Below are positions 26,411-34,394 of a DNA stretch of 60,827 bases, one piece after another; positions within the stretch are counted from its first letter, which is position 1, and each line of letters begins with the position of its first letter. This DNA comes from DASSKO01 sp035690425. Its GTDB lineage: Bacteria > Actinomycetota > Actinomycetes > Propionibacteriales > Nocardioidaceae. Position numbers and translations under genes: made by a program. The DNA is taken from NCBI GenBank assembly GCA_035690425.1, contig DASSKO010000205.1, positions 1-60,827 on the forward strand, read 5' to 3'. The notes below the pieces were generated by a model. It had not been told where the DNA came from. It ran no database searches and worked only from the letters and a program-made list of their open reading frames with translations.

Positions 26411-26510
26411 CCGCCACGTGCGTCCTTCACGGAACCGTGGAAGTCGTACGCGACATCGCCCGCACCGCGGTCGTCGTTCACGGAACCGTGATAGACGCGC
26501 GGTGGCGGGC
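26411..26510. repeat. Two copies of the 51-base repeat family
   Basis: The core TTCACGGAACCGTG appears at 26426-26439 and 26477-26490, exactly 51 bases apart, in the intergenic region between the SRPBCC gene and tag. The core is itself a palindrome (CACGG AA CCGTG). It is the reverse complement of the core GGTTCCGTGAAA in the five-copy array at 34395-34650, which has almost the same period. Flanking bases are also alike (CACGTGCGTCC here, complement of GACGTGCGCC there). Confidence 0.8.
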
Positions 26511-26546
26511 GCGACAGCATGATCGGCGTGCTGGGAGCATGAGGCC

Positions 26547-27119
26547 GTGACCGAGGCTGCGCGAGGTGACGACGGCAGGCTGAGATGCCCGTGGGGCCTC
26601 AGCGCACCCGAGTACGTCGCCTACCACGACACCGAGTGGGGGCGCCCGGTCCACGACGACCGGGGGCTCTACGAGCGACTCACCCTCGAAGCCTTCCAGT
26701 CGGGCCTGTCGTGGTTGACGATCCTGCGCAAGCGCGCAGCCTTTCGCGTGGCCTTCGCCGGCTTCGACCCGGTGGTCGTCGCCGAGTACGGCGTTGCGGA
26801 CCGGGAACGGCTGCTGGCCGACGCCGCGATCGTCCGCAACCGCGCCAAGGTCGATGCCGCCATCGCCAACGCCCGGGCACTGCTCGACCTCGACCGGCCG
26901 TTCGGCGAGCTGGTGTGGACCTTCGCCCCGGCGGCGCGACCGCGACCGGCCACCTTGTCCGACGTACCCGCCAAGACCGCCGAGTCGACGGCGATGGCCA
27001 AGGAGCTGAAGCGGCGCGGCTTCCGCTTCGTGGGTCCCACGACGGCGTACGCGCTGATGCAGGCCACCGGCATGGTCGACGACCACCTGGTCGACTGCTG
27101 GGTGCCCGCGGCCCACTGA
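26547..27119 (+). CDS. tag: DNA-3-methyladenine glycosylase I
   Basis: A 190-residue base-excision repair enzyme that removes 3-methyladenine from DNA. The zinc site known for Tag is complete: C14 (LRCPWG), H27 (YHDTEWG), and H180 and C184 (DDHLVDCW). LTLEAFQSGLSWLTILRKR is the family signature helix. GTG at 26547. Same gene order (DivIVA-like, then tag, DUF3117 nearby) as in mycobacteria. No adaptive-response genes are seen near it. Confidence 0.95.
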   Translation: MTEAARGDDGRLRCPWGLSAPEYVAYHDTEWGRPVHDDRGLYERLTLEAFQSGLSWLTILRKRAAFRVAFAGFDPVVVAEYGVADRERLLADAAIVRNRAKVDAAIANARALLDLDRPFGELVWTFAPAARPRPATLSDVPAKTAESTAMAKELKRRGFRFVGPTTAYALMQATGMVDDHLVDCWVPAAH

Positions 27120-27128
27120 GCGCCGCGC

Positions 27129-27953
27129 TCAGCGGCCGGTGAAGGTGGGCTTCTCCTTGGCGACGAAGGCGGCGACAGCACGCTGATGGTCCTCGCTGCC
27201 ACCGGTGCGGGCCATCATCTGCGCCTCGAACGCGAGCGTCTCCTCGAGCGTGTGCGTGCCGGCGTAGTCCAGCGAGGCTCGCACCGACGCGTACGCCAGG
27301 GTCGGCCCCGCGGCCAGATGCGTGGCCAGTGCGTCCACCTCGGCGTCGAACTCGTTCTCCTTGGCCACCGCCGTCGCCAGCCCGAGCTCACGGGCCTCCT
27401 CGGCGCGGACCGTGCGCGGCAGCAGCAACAGCTCGGTGGCCTTGGCCCGGCCGAGCAACCGCGGAAGCGTCCATGAGACGCCGGTGTCGCAGGAGAGCGC
27501 GATGCCGGTGAAGGCGAGGTTGATGCCCGCACCCTCGGCCAGCACCCGGAAGTCGCACGCGAACGCGATCGAGGCGCCGGCGCCCGCCGCGATCCCGTTG
27601 ACGGCGGCGATGACCGGTTTGGGCATTGACACGATCCCGGCCGCGATCGGCGCGTAGTGCTCCGGCACCGTCGACCACACCTCGTCGAGAGACCGGGAGC
27701 GCAGGTTGGCCACGTGCTCCTTGAGGTCCTGGCCGACGCAGAAGGCACGGCCGGACCCGGTGAGGACGACCACCCGCGCCGACTCGTCCGCCGCCGCACG
27801 GCGTACGGCGGCAAGCAGCGCCTCCTTCGTGGTCCGGTCGAGGGAGTTCATCGCCTCCGGGCGGTTGAGTGTGACCCGGGCGACGCCATCGCGCACGTCG
27901 TAGAGCACCGGTTCGGTGCCATCATCGGGGCTGCCCGGCTGGTTCTGGGTCAT
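27129..27953 (-). CDS. Enoyl-CoA hydratase/isomerase family protein (PaaG-like)
   Basis: A 274-residue crotonase-fold protein. VTLNRPEAMNSLD is the CoA-binding start, GSGRAFCVGQDLKEH and GIAAGAGASIAFACDFRV form the oxyanion hole region, and FTGIALSCDTGVSWTLPRLLG carries a single acidic residue (Asp) as in PaaG-type isomerases rather than the double Glu of true hydratases. Its start overlaps the end of the paaX-type gene by four bases (ATGA). I infer an isomerase or hydratase of phenylacetate or similar acyl-CoA breakdown, although no other paa genes are present. Confidence 0.88.
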   Translation of the reverse strand: MTQNQPGSPDDGTEPVLYDVRDGVARVTLNRPEAMNSLDRTTKEALLAAVRRAAADESARVVVLTGSGRAFCVGQDLKEHVANLRSRSLDEVWSTVPEHYAPIAAGIVSMPKPVIAAVNGIAAGAGASIAFACDFRVLAEGAGINLAFTGIALSCDTGVSWTLPRLLGRAKATELLLLPRTVRAEEARELGLATAVAKENEFDAEVDALATHLAAGPTLAYASVRASLDYAGTHTLEETLAFEAQMMARTGGSEDHQRAVAAFVAKEKPTFTGR

Positions 27954-28762
27954 CGATGCGCTCCGTTCGCCGACGGCTGTTGGCTGGCGTGCAGGCAGTC
28001 GGCGACGAAGCGCTGGGACGCGGCCAGCAGCCGACCTGCCTCCTCGTCGAAGAAGCTAGCCGCCCGGTCTCCCGGCCAGCTCGCCGGGAGCAGATCGCGC
28101 GGCAGCCCGGGATCGGTGAACAAGAACTTCCGCCACTCGTGCACCAGGCGGGACCGGGCCGCGAACGCCTGCTCGTCGGTGGGGTCGCCGGCGGCGGGGG
28201 CGACGATCTGGTAGGCGTCGTCCAACCAGCGCCGGTAGGAGCGGGCGAGGCCGTCGAGGTCCCATGCCGTCGCAGCGAGTGCCTTCGGGTCGCCGTCCAG
28301 CTCACTGCGGAACCGGTGGGCGCGGACTCCGTCGGCGCTGAGCAGCGTGTCGACCTCGCTGGACTCCTGCGCGCCCAGCCACGTGGTCTCCGCCAGCGGG
28401 GCGTACCCGAGGAAGGACAGGCCGCTGCGCAACCGGTCGCGGACGCCACGGTCAGCGGAGGAGTCGACCACCAGCAGGTGCCAGCGACCGTCCCACGGCT
28501 CGGAGCGGGTGCGATAGATCCGCGCCGCTGCCTCGTCGAGTCTGCGGGTCGCCATCGCCGTGAGCGCGTAGCCCGGTCCGGAGGGGAGCCGCACCGGCTC
28601 CAGCCAGCCCTGCCGGACCATCCGGGAGACCGCGGTACGAACCGCCGGCGGCGCGATGTCGAGTGCACCGAGAAGCCGCACCACCACCGCGACGGGCGCC
28701 TGGCCCCGGCGGCCGCGCAGGTGGTCACCGAAGAGGTCGAAGAGAGCTGATCGTGCGTTCAC
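27950..28762 (-). CDS. paaX: PaaX family transcriptional repressor
   Basis: A 270-residue regulator. A winged helix at residues 10-75 (VVVRLLGALDIAPPAVRTAV, SRMVRQGWLEPVRL) is followed by the PaaX central and C-terminal domains (WDGRWHLLVVDSSADRGVRDRLRS, LVHEWRKFLFTDPGLPRDLL). PaaX family members repress phenylacetate genes and are relieved by phenylacetyl-CoA. Here the only coupled gene is one crotonase, so the effector may differ. GTG at 28762. The 164-base gap upstream is shared with the divergent DUF3117 gene. Confidence 0.92.
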   Translation of the reverse strand: MNARSALFDLFGDHLRGRRGQAPVAVVVRLLGALDIAPPAVRTAVSRMVRQGWLEPVRLPSGPGYALTAMATRRLDEAAARIYRTRSEPWDGRWHLLVVDSSADRGVRDRLRSGLSFLGYAPLAETTWLGAQESSEVDTLLSADGVRAHRFRSELDGDPKALAATAWDLDGLARSYRRWLDDAYQIVAPAAGDPTDEQAFAARSRLVHEWRKFLFTDPGLPRDLLPASWPGDRAASFFDEEAGRLLAASQRFVADCLHASQQPSANGAHR

Positions 28763-28818
28763 GGGGGAGAGTCTGCCTTGTGGGCAGACGTGGAGCCCAG
28801 GTCAGTCCGTGCGTAGGG

Positions 28819-28830
28819 GATAATAGGATT
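28819..28830 (+). promoter_or_regulatory. Possible -10 region upstream of the DUF3117 gene
   Basis: The AT-rich run GATAATAGGATT stands out in GC-rich DNA about 100 bases ahead of the DUF3117 start. TAGGAT (28824-28829) is close to the actinobacterial housekeeping -10 element. A matching -35 is not clear. Confidence 0.35.
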
Positions 28831-28926
28831 ACACCAGCGTGCGCCCCGACCCCTGGGCAGATCCAGGGCACTCCGGCATGGATGTGCAGGTCGACGGCGC
28901 TCATCACGAAGGGAAGGGGTGCGCAG

Positions 28927-29094
28927 ATGGCGGCGATGAAGCCGCGGACGGGCGACGGTCCGATGGAGGTCACCAAGGAGGGGCGCGGCATCGTGATGCG
29001 CGTTCCACTCGAAGGTGGCGGGCGGCTCGTCGTCGAGCTCAACGCCGGCGAGGCGAAGGAGCTCGGCGACGCGCTGGACTCGGTCGTCGGCTGA
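28927..29094 (+). CDS. DUF3117 family small protein
   Basis: A 55-residue protein, the usual length of this highly conserved actinobacterial family. It contains KEGRGIVMRVPLEGGGRLVVEL and ends EAKELGDALDSVVG. The function is not known; the mycobacterial gene Rv1211 is the counterpart in the same neighbourhood. The ATG at 28927 was selected by family length over earlier in-frame starts. Confidence 0.9.
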   Translation: MAAMKPRTGDGPMEVTKEGRGIVMRVPLEGGGRLVVELNAGEAKELGDALDSVVG

Positions 29095-29142
29095 GCAGGC
29101 TCCACGTTCCAGCTGCAACCTTCGGCAGATGAGGTGTTCACC

Positions 29143-29484
29143 ATGCATGGTCTGACAGTGCGGTGGTCGCTCGACGGCGCCCCCGCCGACGTGATGGAGA
29201 CGTTGCGCGCCTATGTGCGCGACTCCTCCCACGAGCGCTTCACGGGCCTCGACGGGCTGCGGTTCAAGACCTGGCGGGCGCGTGAGGGCGAGTGGTTCGA
29301 GGGCTGCTACGTCTTCGAGAGCCCGGCGGCTCGGGACGAGTTCCAGCGCTCCTTCGAGCAGGGGGCCGCGGAGTCACCGGCCTCGCAGGTGGTCGGTTCG
29401 GCGCCGGTCCTGGTCGAGCCGTGCGAGATCGTCGCCGTGGCGGAAGGAGCCGCCGGGTTCCACCCCGCTGCGTCGTACGCGTGA
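29143..29484 (+). CDS. YdhR-like (mono-oxygenase-related, Dabb-fold) protein
   Basis: A 113-residue alpha-beta barrel-type protein. The stretch FTGLDGLRFKTWRAREGEWF EG, then CYVFESPAARDEFQRSF, is the pattern of YdhR-type ferredoxin-like dimers sometimes called putative mono-oxygenases. No catalytic residue is established for the family. AGGTG precedes the ATG at 29143 at good spacing; a GTG at 29134 is possible. It lies 48 bases after DUF3117 on the same strand. Confidence 0.65.
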   Translation: MHGLTVRWSLDGAPADVMETLRAYVRDSSHERFTGLDGLRFKTWRAREGEWFEGCYVFESPAARDEFQRSFEQGAAESPASQVVGSAPVLVEPCEIVAVAEGAAGFHPAASYA

Positions 29485-29525
29485 AAGCCGATTGCCGGGC
29501 GGGCCGCACCCTTAGATCATGAGAC

Positions 29526-30080
29526 ATGCCTGAGCTGGTCCCGCCGGTCGCCCGCGTCCGTGCCTCCTTCGTCGACGCGGTCGCGCAGTTCCGCGCCGAG
29601 GGCCAGTCGAGTTTCGCGGGCACCTCGACGCTGCCGCCCGTCGACGACCACCCTGGTGAGTTCTGGAGCGAGGAGGAGCTGGCAGACCCGGCGGTGTTCG
29701 AACGCTTCGTCGCGCGGCTGGTTGCCTTCGCCGACCCGGCGACCGAGCTGCCGCACGGGTACGTGCACAACACCCAGCTCTGGTGGGTGGCCGACGACGA
29801 CTACCTCGGGCGGCTCTCCATCCGGCACGAGCTCACCGAGCCGCTGCTGACCTGGGGCGGGCACATCGGGTACGCCGTGAAGCCGACGGCCCGGCGGCAG
29901 GGACACGCGACCGCGATGCTCGCGTCGGCGCTGCCGATCGCCCACGGGCTCGGGATCGACCCGGTGCTCGTCACGTGTGACACCGACCACGTGGCATCCC
30001 GCCGGGTGATCGAGTCGGCCGGAGGGCGCTACGAAGACACCCGGCAGGGCAAGCTGCGCTACTGGGTGCCGACTGGCTGA
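29526..30080 (+). CDS. GNAT family N-acetyltransferase
   Basis: A 184-residue acetyltransferase. The acetyl-CoA loop is YAVKPTARRQGHATAMLASA (the R-x-x-G-x-A pattern), followed by VLVTCDTDHVASRRVIESAG, the last conserved helix of the fold. The N-terminal 80 residues are the broader type found in YvaK-like members. Substrate unknown. ATG at 29526. It is convergent with the O-methyltransferase gene, with a strong hairpin between them. Confidence 0.87.
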   Translation: MPELVPPVARVRASFVDAVAQFRAEGQSSFAGTSTLPPVDDHPGEFWSEEELADPAVFERFVARLVAFADPATELPHGYVHNTQLWWVADDDYLGRLSIRHELTEPLLTWGGHIGYAVKPTARRQGHATAMLASALPIAHGLGIDPVLVTCDTDHVASRRVIESAGGRYEDTRQGKLRYWVPTG

Positions 30081-30085
30081 CGGAC

Positions 30086-30102
30086 CGGCCGGGATCCGGC
30101 CG
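30086..30102. terminator. Perfect 7-bp hairpin between convergent genes
   Basis: CGGCCGG and CCGGCCG pair perfectly around the three bases GAT. It lies between the GNAT stop (30080) and the end of the opposing methyltransferase gene (30107), so it can end transcripts from both sides. Confidence 0.6.
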
Positions 30103-30106
30103 AAGG

Positions 30107-30730
30107 TCAGCGCTTCTGCGCGAGCAGCAGGCCGTCGCCGACCGGAAGCAGCACCGGGAGCAGGTCCTCGTCGTCGGCGATGCGCTTGCCGAGCTCGCGG
30201 ATCGCCACCGTCTCGGCGTCGCGCTGTGCGGGATCGGCCACCATGTCGTGCCACAGCGCGTTGTCGAAGGCGATCACGCCGCCGGGGCGCAGCAGTCGAA
30301 GACCGGCGTCGAGATAGTCGCCGTACTCGGCCTTGGCGGCGTCACAGAAGACGAGGTCGTAGTGCCCGTCGGTCAGTCGCGGCAGCACGTCGAGCGCGGC
30401 GCCGGTGATCAGCCGGACCCGCTGCGCCGCGAAGCCGGCCTCCGCGAACGACTGCTTGGCGAGCCGGTGGTGCTCGGCCTCGAGGTCGACGGAGGTGAGC
30501 ACCCCGTCCGGGCGCATGCCGCGCAGGAGCCACAAGCCGGAGACGCCGGTGCCGGTGCCGACCTCGACGACGGCGCGCGCGTGCAGGACCGATGCCAGGA
30601 AGCGCAGCGACGCGCCCCCACCGGACCCGATGGGGGTGACCCCGACCTCGGTGGCACGAGCCCGCGCCGACGCAAGCACGTCGTCCTCGGTCACGAACTC
30701 TTCTGCATAGACCCACGTGGCGGACTTCAT
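30107..30730 (-). CDS. Class I SAM-dependent O-methyltransferase
   Basis: A 207-residue methyltransferase of the COG4122 family. The SAM motif is VVEVGTGTGVSGLWLL, with SVDLEAEH as motif II and YDLVFCDAAKAEYGDYLDAG as the metal/catechol-site region. It is encoded divergently from sigE exactly as in mycobacteria (Rv1220c), where its substrate is also unknown. The ATG at 30730 lies 120 bases from the sigE start; the sigE promoter sits in that gap. Confidence 0.9.
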   Translation of the reverse strand: MKSATWVYAEEFVTEDDVLASARARATEVGVTPIGSGGGASLRFLASVLHARAVVEVGTGTGVSGLWLLRGMRPDGVLTSVDLEAEHHRLAKQSFAEAGFAAQRVRLITGAALDVLPRLTDGHYDLVFCDAAKAEYGDYLDAGLRLLRPGGVIAFDNALWHDMVADPAQRDAETVAIRELGKRIADDEDLLPVLLPVGDGLLLAQKR

Positions 30731-30744
30731 GCGCGCAGCCTAAT

Positions 30745-30770
30745 GGAACCATCGCGGAGCCCGGGGCGTT
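30745..30770 (+). promoter_or_regulatory. ECF-type (SigE-like) promoter for sigE
   Basis: GGAACC at 30745-30750 and CGTT at 30767-30770 are separated by 16 bases. This is the general pattern of extracytoplasmic-function sigma promoters, and SigE of actinobacteria reads sites of this kind. Its position about 80 bases ahead of the sigE start suggests self-activation. No experiment here supports it. Confidence 0.6.
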
Positions 30771-30850
30771 GGCAGCATCGGAGAGTGAGGAGCGCCTCGC
30801 CGCGCCACCGACGACGAAGCTCCCCGTACGATGGGGGCTCAGGGAGTGTG

Positions 30851-31486
30851 ATGACGGTCGCCGTTGAGCCAGCGGCAGCGGGAGGTGCCAGGGTGGAGCA
30901 GCAGACGGCACAGGCCTGGACCCCTCCCACGTGGGACGAGATCGTCCGGACCCACTCTGCCCGGGTCTACCGGCTGGCTTACCGGCTCACCGGCAACAAG
31001 CACGACGCCGAGGACCTCACCCAGGAGGTGTTCGTGCGGGTGTTCCGCTCGCTGAACAGCTATACGCCGGGAACCTTCGAGGGTTGGCTGCACCGGATCA
31101 CGACCAACCTCTTCCTCGACCAGGCCCGGCGCAAGCAGCGCATCCGGTTCGACGCCCTGCCCGAGGACGCCGACCAACGGATGCCCGGGCGCTCACCCGC
31201 ACCCGAGCACGCCCTGCACGACGCGCTGTTCGACTCCGACGTCGAGCTGGCGCTGGCCGCGTTGCCGGCCGACTTCCGGGCCGCCGTGGTGCTCTGCGAC
31301 GTCGAGGGACTGACCTACGAAGAGATCTCGGCCGTGCTCGGCATCAAGCTCGGCACTGTGCGCTCGCGCATCCACCGAGGTCGACTGATGCTGCGCAAAG
31401 CCCTGGACCACCGCGCGCCGGCGGACGGTCGCAGCCGCTTCGCCGGACCGATCGACACACCCGCCGACGAGGAGGGGTTTCGATGA
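30851..31486 (+). CDS. sigE: ECF RNA polymerase sigma factor SigE
   Basis: A 211-residue sigma factor for envelope stress. Region 2 is YRLAYRLTGNKHDAEDLTQE VFVRVFRSL; region 4 holds CDVEGLTYEEISAVLGIKLG and TVRSRIHRGRLMLRKAL. It has no membrane part. ATG at 30851 (GTG one codon earlier) follows GGGAG. It overlaps the downstream anti-sigma gene by four bases (ATGA). Gene order methyltransferase, sigE, anti-sigma, htrA is the mycobacterial and streptomycete SigE locus. An ECF-type promoter upstream suggests it activates itself. Confidence 0.94.
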   Translation: MTVAVEPAAAGGARVEQQTAQAWTPPTWDEIVRTHSARVYRLAYRLTGNKHDAEDLTQEVFVRVFRSLNSYTPGTFEGWLHRITTNLFLDQARRKQRIRFDALPEDADQRMPGRSPAPEHALHDALFDSDVELALAALPADFRAAVVLCDVEGLTYEEISAVLGIKLGTVRSRIHRGRLMLRKALDHRAPADGRSRFAGPIDTPADEEGFR

Positions 31487-32022
31487 GCCACCTCGGTGAA
31501 CGGCTGACCGCGCTCGTCGACGGACACCTCGACGCGGCCGAACGCGACCGGGCGCTGGCGCACGTCCGGCACTGCGCCGAGTGCCGCGCAGACGTCCAGC
31601 ACCAGCACTGGGTGCGGCGGCGGCTGCAGGAGTTGCCCGACGCGGAGCCGTCGGCCGCGCTGCTGATGTCGCTGCAGGACGTCGGTGCCGGCGCCGTTCC
31701 CGTGCAGGCGGCGGTGGCCGACGAGCAGGCGACGCGCTGGCGGTTCCCGACGCGCCGCCACGCTGCCATGGCCGTGGCCGGTGCGGGCACGGTGGCAGCC
31801 GGCGTGCTCGGGCTGGCCTACGTGGTCGGCGCCGCGCCCGCGGCCGAGCCGGTGCGTCCACCGGTCGGGGAGTTCTCCGCGAAGTTCGCCGATGTCGGGG
31901 ACCCGCCGTTCTCCGACGCCGCCGTCGATGCCTTCCCGGTGCTTCACTCCGGGTCTGACCGCAACCCTGGGTTCGGCCGCGACTCCGGATTCGGCCGCGA
32001 GAGCCTGGTGAGCCGGCGGTGA
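31483..32022 (+). CDS. rseA: Anti-sigma E factor (RseA-like, zinc-binding)
   Basis: A 179-residue membrane protein. The N-terminal zinc domain has HVRHCAECRADV (His, Cys, Cys), matching ZAS anti-sigma factors. One membrane helix (MAVAGAGTVAAGVLGLAYVVG) lies near residues 100-120. The tail has a short repeated motif (GFGRDSGFGRES). It overlaps sigE at its start and the RseB-like gene at its end (GTGA), so all three are translated as a unit. By analogy it keeps SigE inactive until stress. Confidence 0.9.
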   Translation: MSHLGERLTALVDGHLDAAERDRALAHVRHCAECRADVQHQHWVRRRLQELPDAEPSAALLMSLQDVGAGAVPVQAAVADEQATRWRFPTRRHAAMAVAGAGTVAAGVLGLAYVVGAAPAAEPVRPPVGEFSAKFADVGDPPFSDAAVDAFPVLHSGSDRNPGFGRDSGFGRESLVSRR

Positions 32023-33080
32023 AGCGGCACCACCCCGCTGCCCTGGTGCTGGTCACCACGGTCGGTCTGCTGCTGTTCGCGCCGGCTGCGGCGTCGGCCA
32101 GGTCACAAGGCGCCGGCGACTGGGACGACAGCGACGACACGCGCGCCGTGGCTCTGCTCGGCCGCGCCGCGGCCGCCCTGGACCAGGTGTCGTACAGCGG
32201 CACGCGCATCATCAGCTCGTGGGGGCCGGACTCCTCCACCACCGTGCTCGTCGACGTGGAGCACGTCGCCAGCCAGGGCACCCTGGTGCGGATGCGCGGC
32301 GGCGGTGTCGCCGACGACACTGCCGCCTTCCTTGCTGCCGGTGAGGGCGACAGCCCGCAGCGGCCCGACTTCGGCCCCGATTCGCTGCAGTTGCTGACCG
32401 CCTCCTACGACGTGCGGCGAGGTGCGCCGAGCCGGGTGGCCGGCCGGTCGGCGCAGGTCGTCGAGATCGCCCAGGGCGCCACTCTCGTCGCCCGGATCTG
32501 GGTCGACGAGCAGAGCGGTCTGCCGCTGCGTCGGGAGATGTTCGACGCCGCCGGTAGGCTGGCGATCGAGAGCGCCTTCATCGATCTGCGGATCACCGAC
32601 ACGGCCTTCCTCGCGCACCTGCCGCCGAGCTCTCCGCGCGCCCAGTCCGACCAGGTCGATCCGGTCGCGCTGCCGATGCTGCGGGAGCGCGGCTGGCCCT
32701 GTCCGCCTCAGGTCGGCAGCCTGCGCATGGTAGGAGTCGAGCGGATGGAGTCCAGCTCCGCCTTGCACGTGTCGTACTCCGACGGCCTGTCACGAGTCTC
32801 CGTCTTCGAGCAGCGCGGGGCACTGCTCGACGAGCCGCTGGCAGGCTTCACGCCGACGCGTCTCGGTGGCACGGTCGTGCAGCTTCGCGTGGGCATGCCC
32901 AGCTATGCGGTGTGGGAGGACGCCGGCACCGTCTACACCGTCGTGACGGACGCTCCCGTGGACACCGTCGCCGAGGTCGTGGCGTCCTACCCCCACAGCG
33001 GCGGGTCGGAGTCGGGCTTCTGGACCCGGGTGGCCGGTGGCGTGGGCCGGCTCAGCGCGTGGGTCACCCCGCTGGTGTGA
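32019..33080 (+). CDS. RseB/MucB-like sigma-E regulatory protein
   Basis: A 353-residue exported protein with a signal peptide (LVLVTTVGLLLFAPAAASARS, residues 9-28). Residues 40-210 resemble the lipid-sensing MucB/RseB N-terminal domain (LLGRAAAALDQVSYSGTRII, VARIWVDEQSGLPLRREMFD). Residues 220-353 form a second domain of the MucB/RseB type (LHVSYSDGLSRVSVFEQRGA). In proteobacteria RseB shields the anti-sigma factor from proteolysis; here it sits between anti-sigma and htrA, so the same role is inferred. GTG at 32019. Confidence 0.85.
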   Translation: MKRHHPAALVLVTTVGLLLFAPAAASARSQGAGDWDDSDDTRAVALLGRAAAALDQVSYSGTRIISSWGPDSSTTVLVDVEHVASQGTLVRMRGGGVADDTAAFLAAGEGDSPQRPDFGPDSLQLLTASYDVRRGAPSRVAGRSAQVVEIAQGATLVARIWVDEQSGLPLRREMFDAAGRLAIESAFIDLRITDTAFLAHLPPSSPRAQSDQVDPVALPMLRERGWPCPPQVGSLRMVGVERMESSSALHVSYSDGLSRVSVFEQRGALLDEPLAGFTPTRLGGTVVQLRVGMPSYAVWEDAGTVYTVVTDAPVDTVAEVVASYPHSGGSESGFWTRVAGGVGRLSAWVTPLV

Positions 33081-33174
33081 GCGGCGCGGACCGTCACGGC
33101 CAGACGGGGACAACGGGGCCGTGGGGACGTGAGAGACTGCATCCACCATCGTGGGCAGGGGCATTGCCGGCATC

Positions 33175-34383
33175 ATGAGTGATCACTACAGCAGTCCGGA
33201 GCAGGCGCCGGGGCAGGAGCCGCAGTCTGCACCGGCCGGACCGTTCCCGCCGTACCCGCACGCGGACGCACAACCGTGGCCCCCGCCGTACCCGCCGCCG
33301 CGGCAGCACGGCACCCAGCGCGGCCTGCTGCCGGTCGTCGCCGTCGTGAGCATGGTGCTCGGGCTCGTCGGCGGCCTCGTCGGCGCGCTGGCGGTGACCA
33401 ACCGCGACGCCCCGCTGCCCGCGGCCGCGCCGCAGCCGGCGGTGCTCGACGACCCCGTGCCCGCGCCGTTGCGAGAGAGCGGATCGGTGGTGCAGGTGGC
33501 CGACGCCACGCTGCCGAGCGTGGTGCAGATCCTCGCCGACGGTGACGGTGCCCGAGCCACCGGCTCCGGGTTCGTGTTCGACCGTCGCGACCACGTGATC
33601 ACCAACAACCACGTGATCGCCGACGCCGCCGTCGGTGGCGCGATCACGGTGGTGTTCAACGACGAGGTCCGGGTCGACGCGAGCGTCGTCGGCCGCAGCC
33701 CGGCCTACGACATCGCGGTGCTGGAGCTGGAGCGCGAGATCGACACCCAGCCGGCTGCGCTGGCCGATATCGGCGGTTTGCAGGTGGGGCAGACCGTCGT
33801 GGCCATCGGCGCACCGCTGGGGCTCTCCAGCACCGTGACGTCAGGCATCGTCAGTGCGCTCGACCGGCCGGTGACCGTCGGCGGTGCGGACGAGAGCGCC
33901 TACCTCAACGCGATCCAGCCCGATGCCGCGATCAACCCGGGCAACTCCGGTGGCCCGCTGGTGAACATGCGCGGCGAGGTGATCGGTGTCAACTCCGCGA
34001 TCGCGAGCCTGGGAGGCTTCGGTGGGCCCGGCGGCAGCATCGGCGTGGGGTTCGCCATCCCGGTCGACCAGGTGCTGCGCACGGCCGAGCAGATCCTCAC
34101 CGACGGCGAGGCGTCGTTCCCCATCATCGGGGCCGGAGTCGACGTGCGCTCGACGCTCGACGGGGCCACGATCACCAGCGTCATGCCGGGCGGCCCGGCC
34201 GAGCAGGCGGGGCTGCGCAGCGGTGACCGCGTCATCCGGTTCGGGGAACAGTCCATCCAGGACGGCATCGAGCTGATCGTCGCCATCCGCAGCCGACTGC
34301 CGGGGGAGCGGGTCGAGCTGGGCTTCCTCCGCGACGGAGACCGTCGCAGCGTCACCGTGCACCTGGGCGCCCGCGTCGGCTGA
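33175..34383 (+). CDS. htrA: HtrA-type trypsin-like serine protease with PDZ domain
   Basis: About 402 residues. A Pro-rich cytoplasmic head (1-52) is followed by one membrane helix (VVAVVSMVLGLVGGLVGALAV). The protease domain has H146 (ITNNHVIADAA), D179 (YDIAVLEL) and S258 (NPGNSGGPL). The C-terminal PDZ domain (PGGPAEQAGLRSGDRVIRFG) covers about 310-400. It faces outward and probably degrades damaged envelope proteins or the anti-sigma system. The ATG at 33175 is preferred to a GTG at 33151. It lies 94 bases after the RseB-like gene and ends next to a tandem repeat array. Confidence 0.93.
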   Translation: MSDHYSSPEQAPGQEPQSAPAGPFPPYPHADAQPWPPPYPPPRQHGTQRGLLPVVAVVSMVLGLVGGLVGALAVTNRDAPLPAAAPQPAVLDDPVPAPLRESGSVVQVADATLPSVVQILADGDGARATGSGFVFDRRDHVITNNHVIADAAVGGAITVVFNDEVRVDASVVGRSPAYDIAVLELEREIDTQPAALADIGGLQVGQTVVAIGAPLGLSSTVTSGIVSALDRPVTVGGADESAYLNAIQPDAAINPGNSGGPLVNMRGEVIGVNSAIASLGGFGGPGGSIGVGFAIPVDQVLRTAEQILTDGEASFPIIGAGVDVRSTLDGATITSVMPGGPAEQAGLRSGDRVIRFGEQSIQDGIELIVAIRSRLPGERVELGFLRDGDRRSVTVHLGARVG

Positions 34384-34394
34384 CCTACGGTTGC

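Noticed and set aside
26006..26491. Rightward frame running from the SRPBCC gene into the repeats
   Set aside because: Wrong frame for SRPBCC; its Pro/Ser/Thr-rich end is only the translated repeat.
26411..26510. ECF-type promoters from GGAACC in each 51-base repeat
   Set aside because: No CGTT-like -10 at 15-17 bases in any copy, and the same core occurs downstream of convergent genes.
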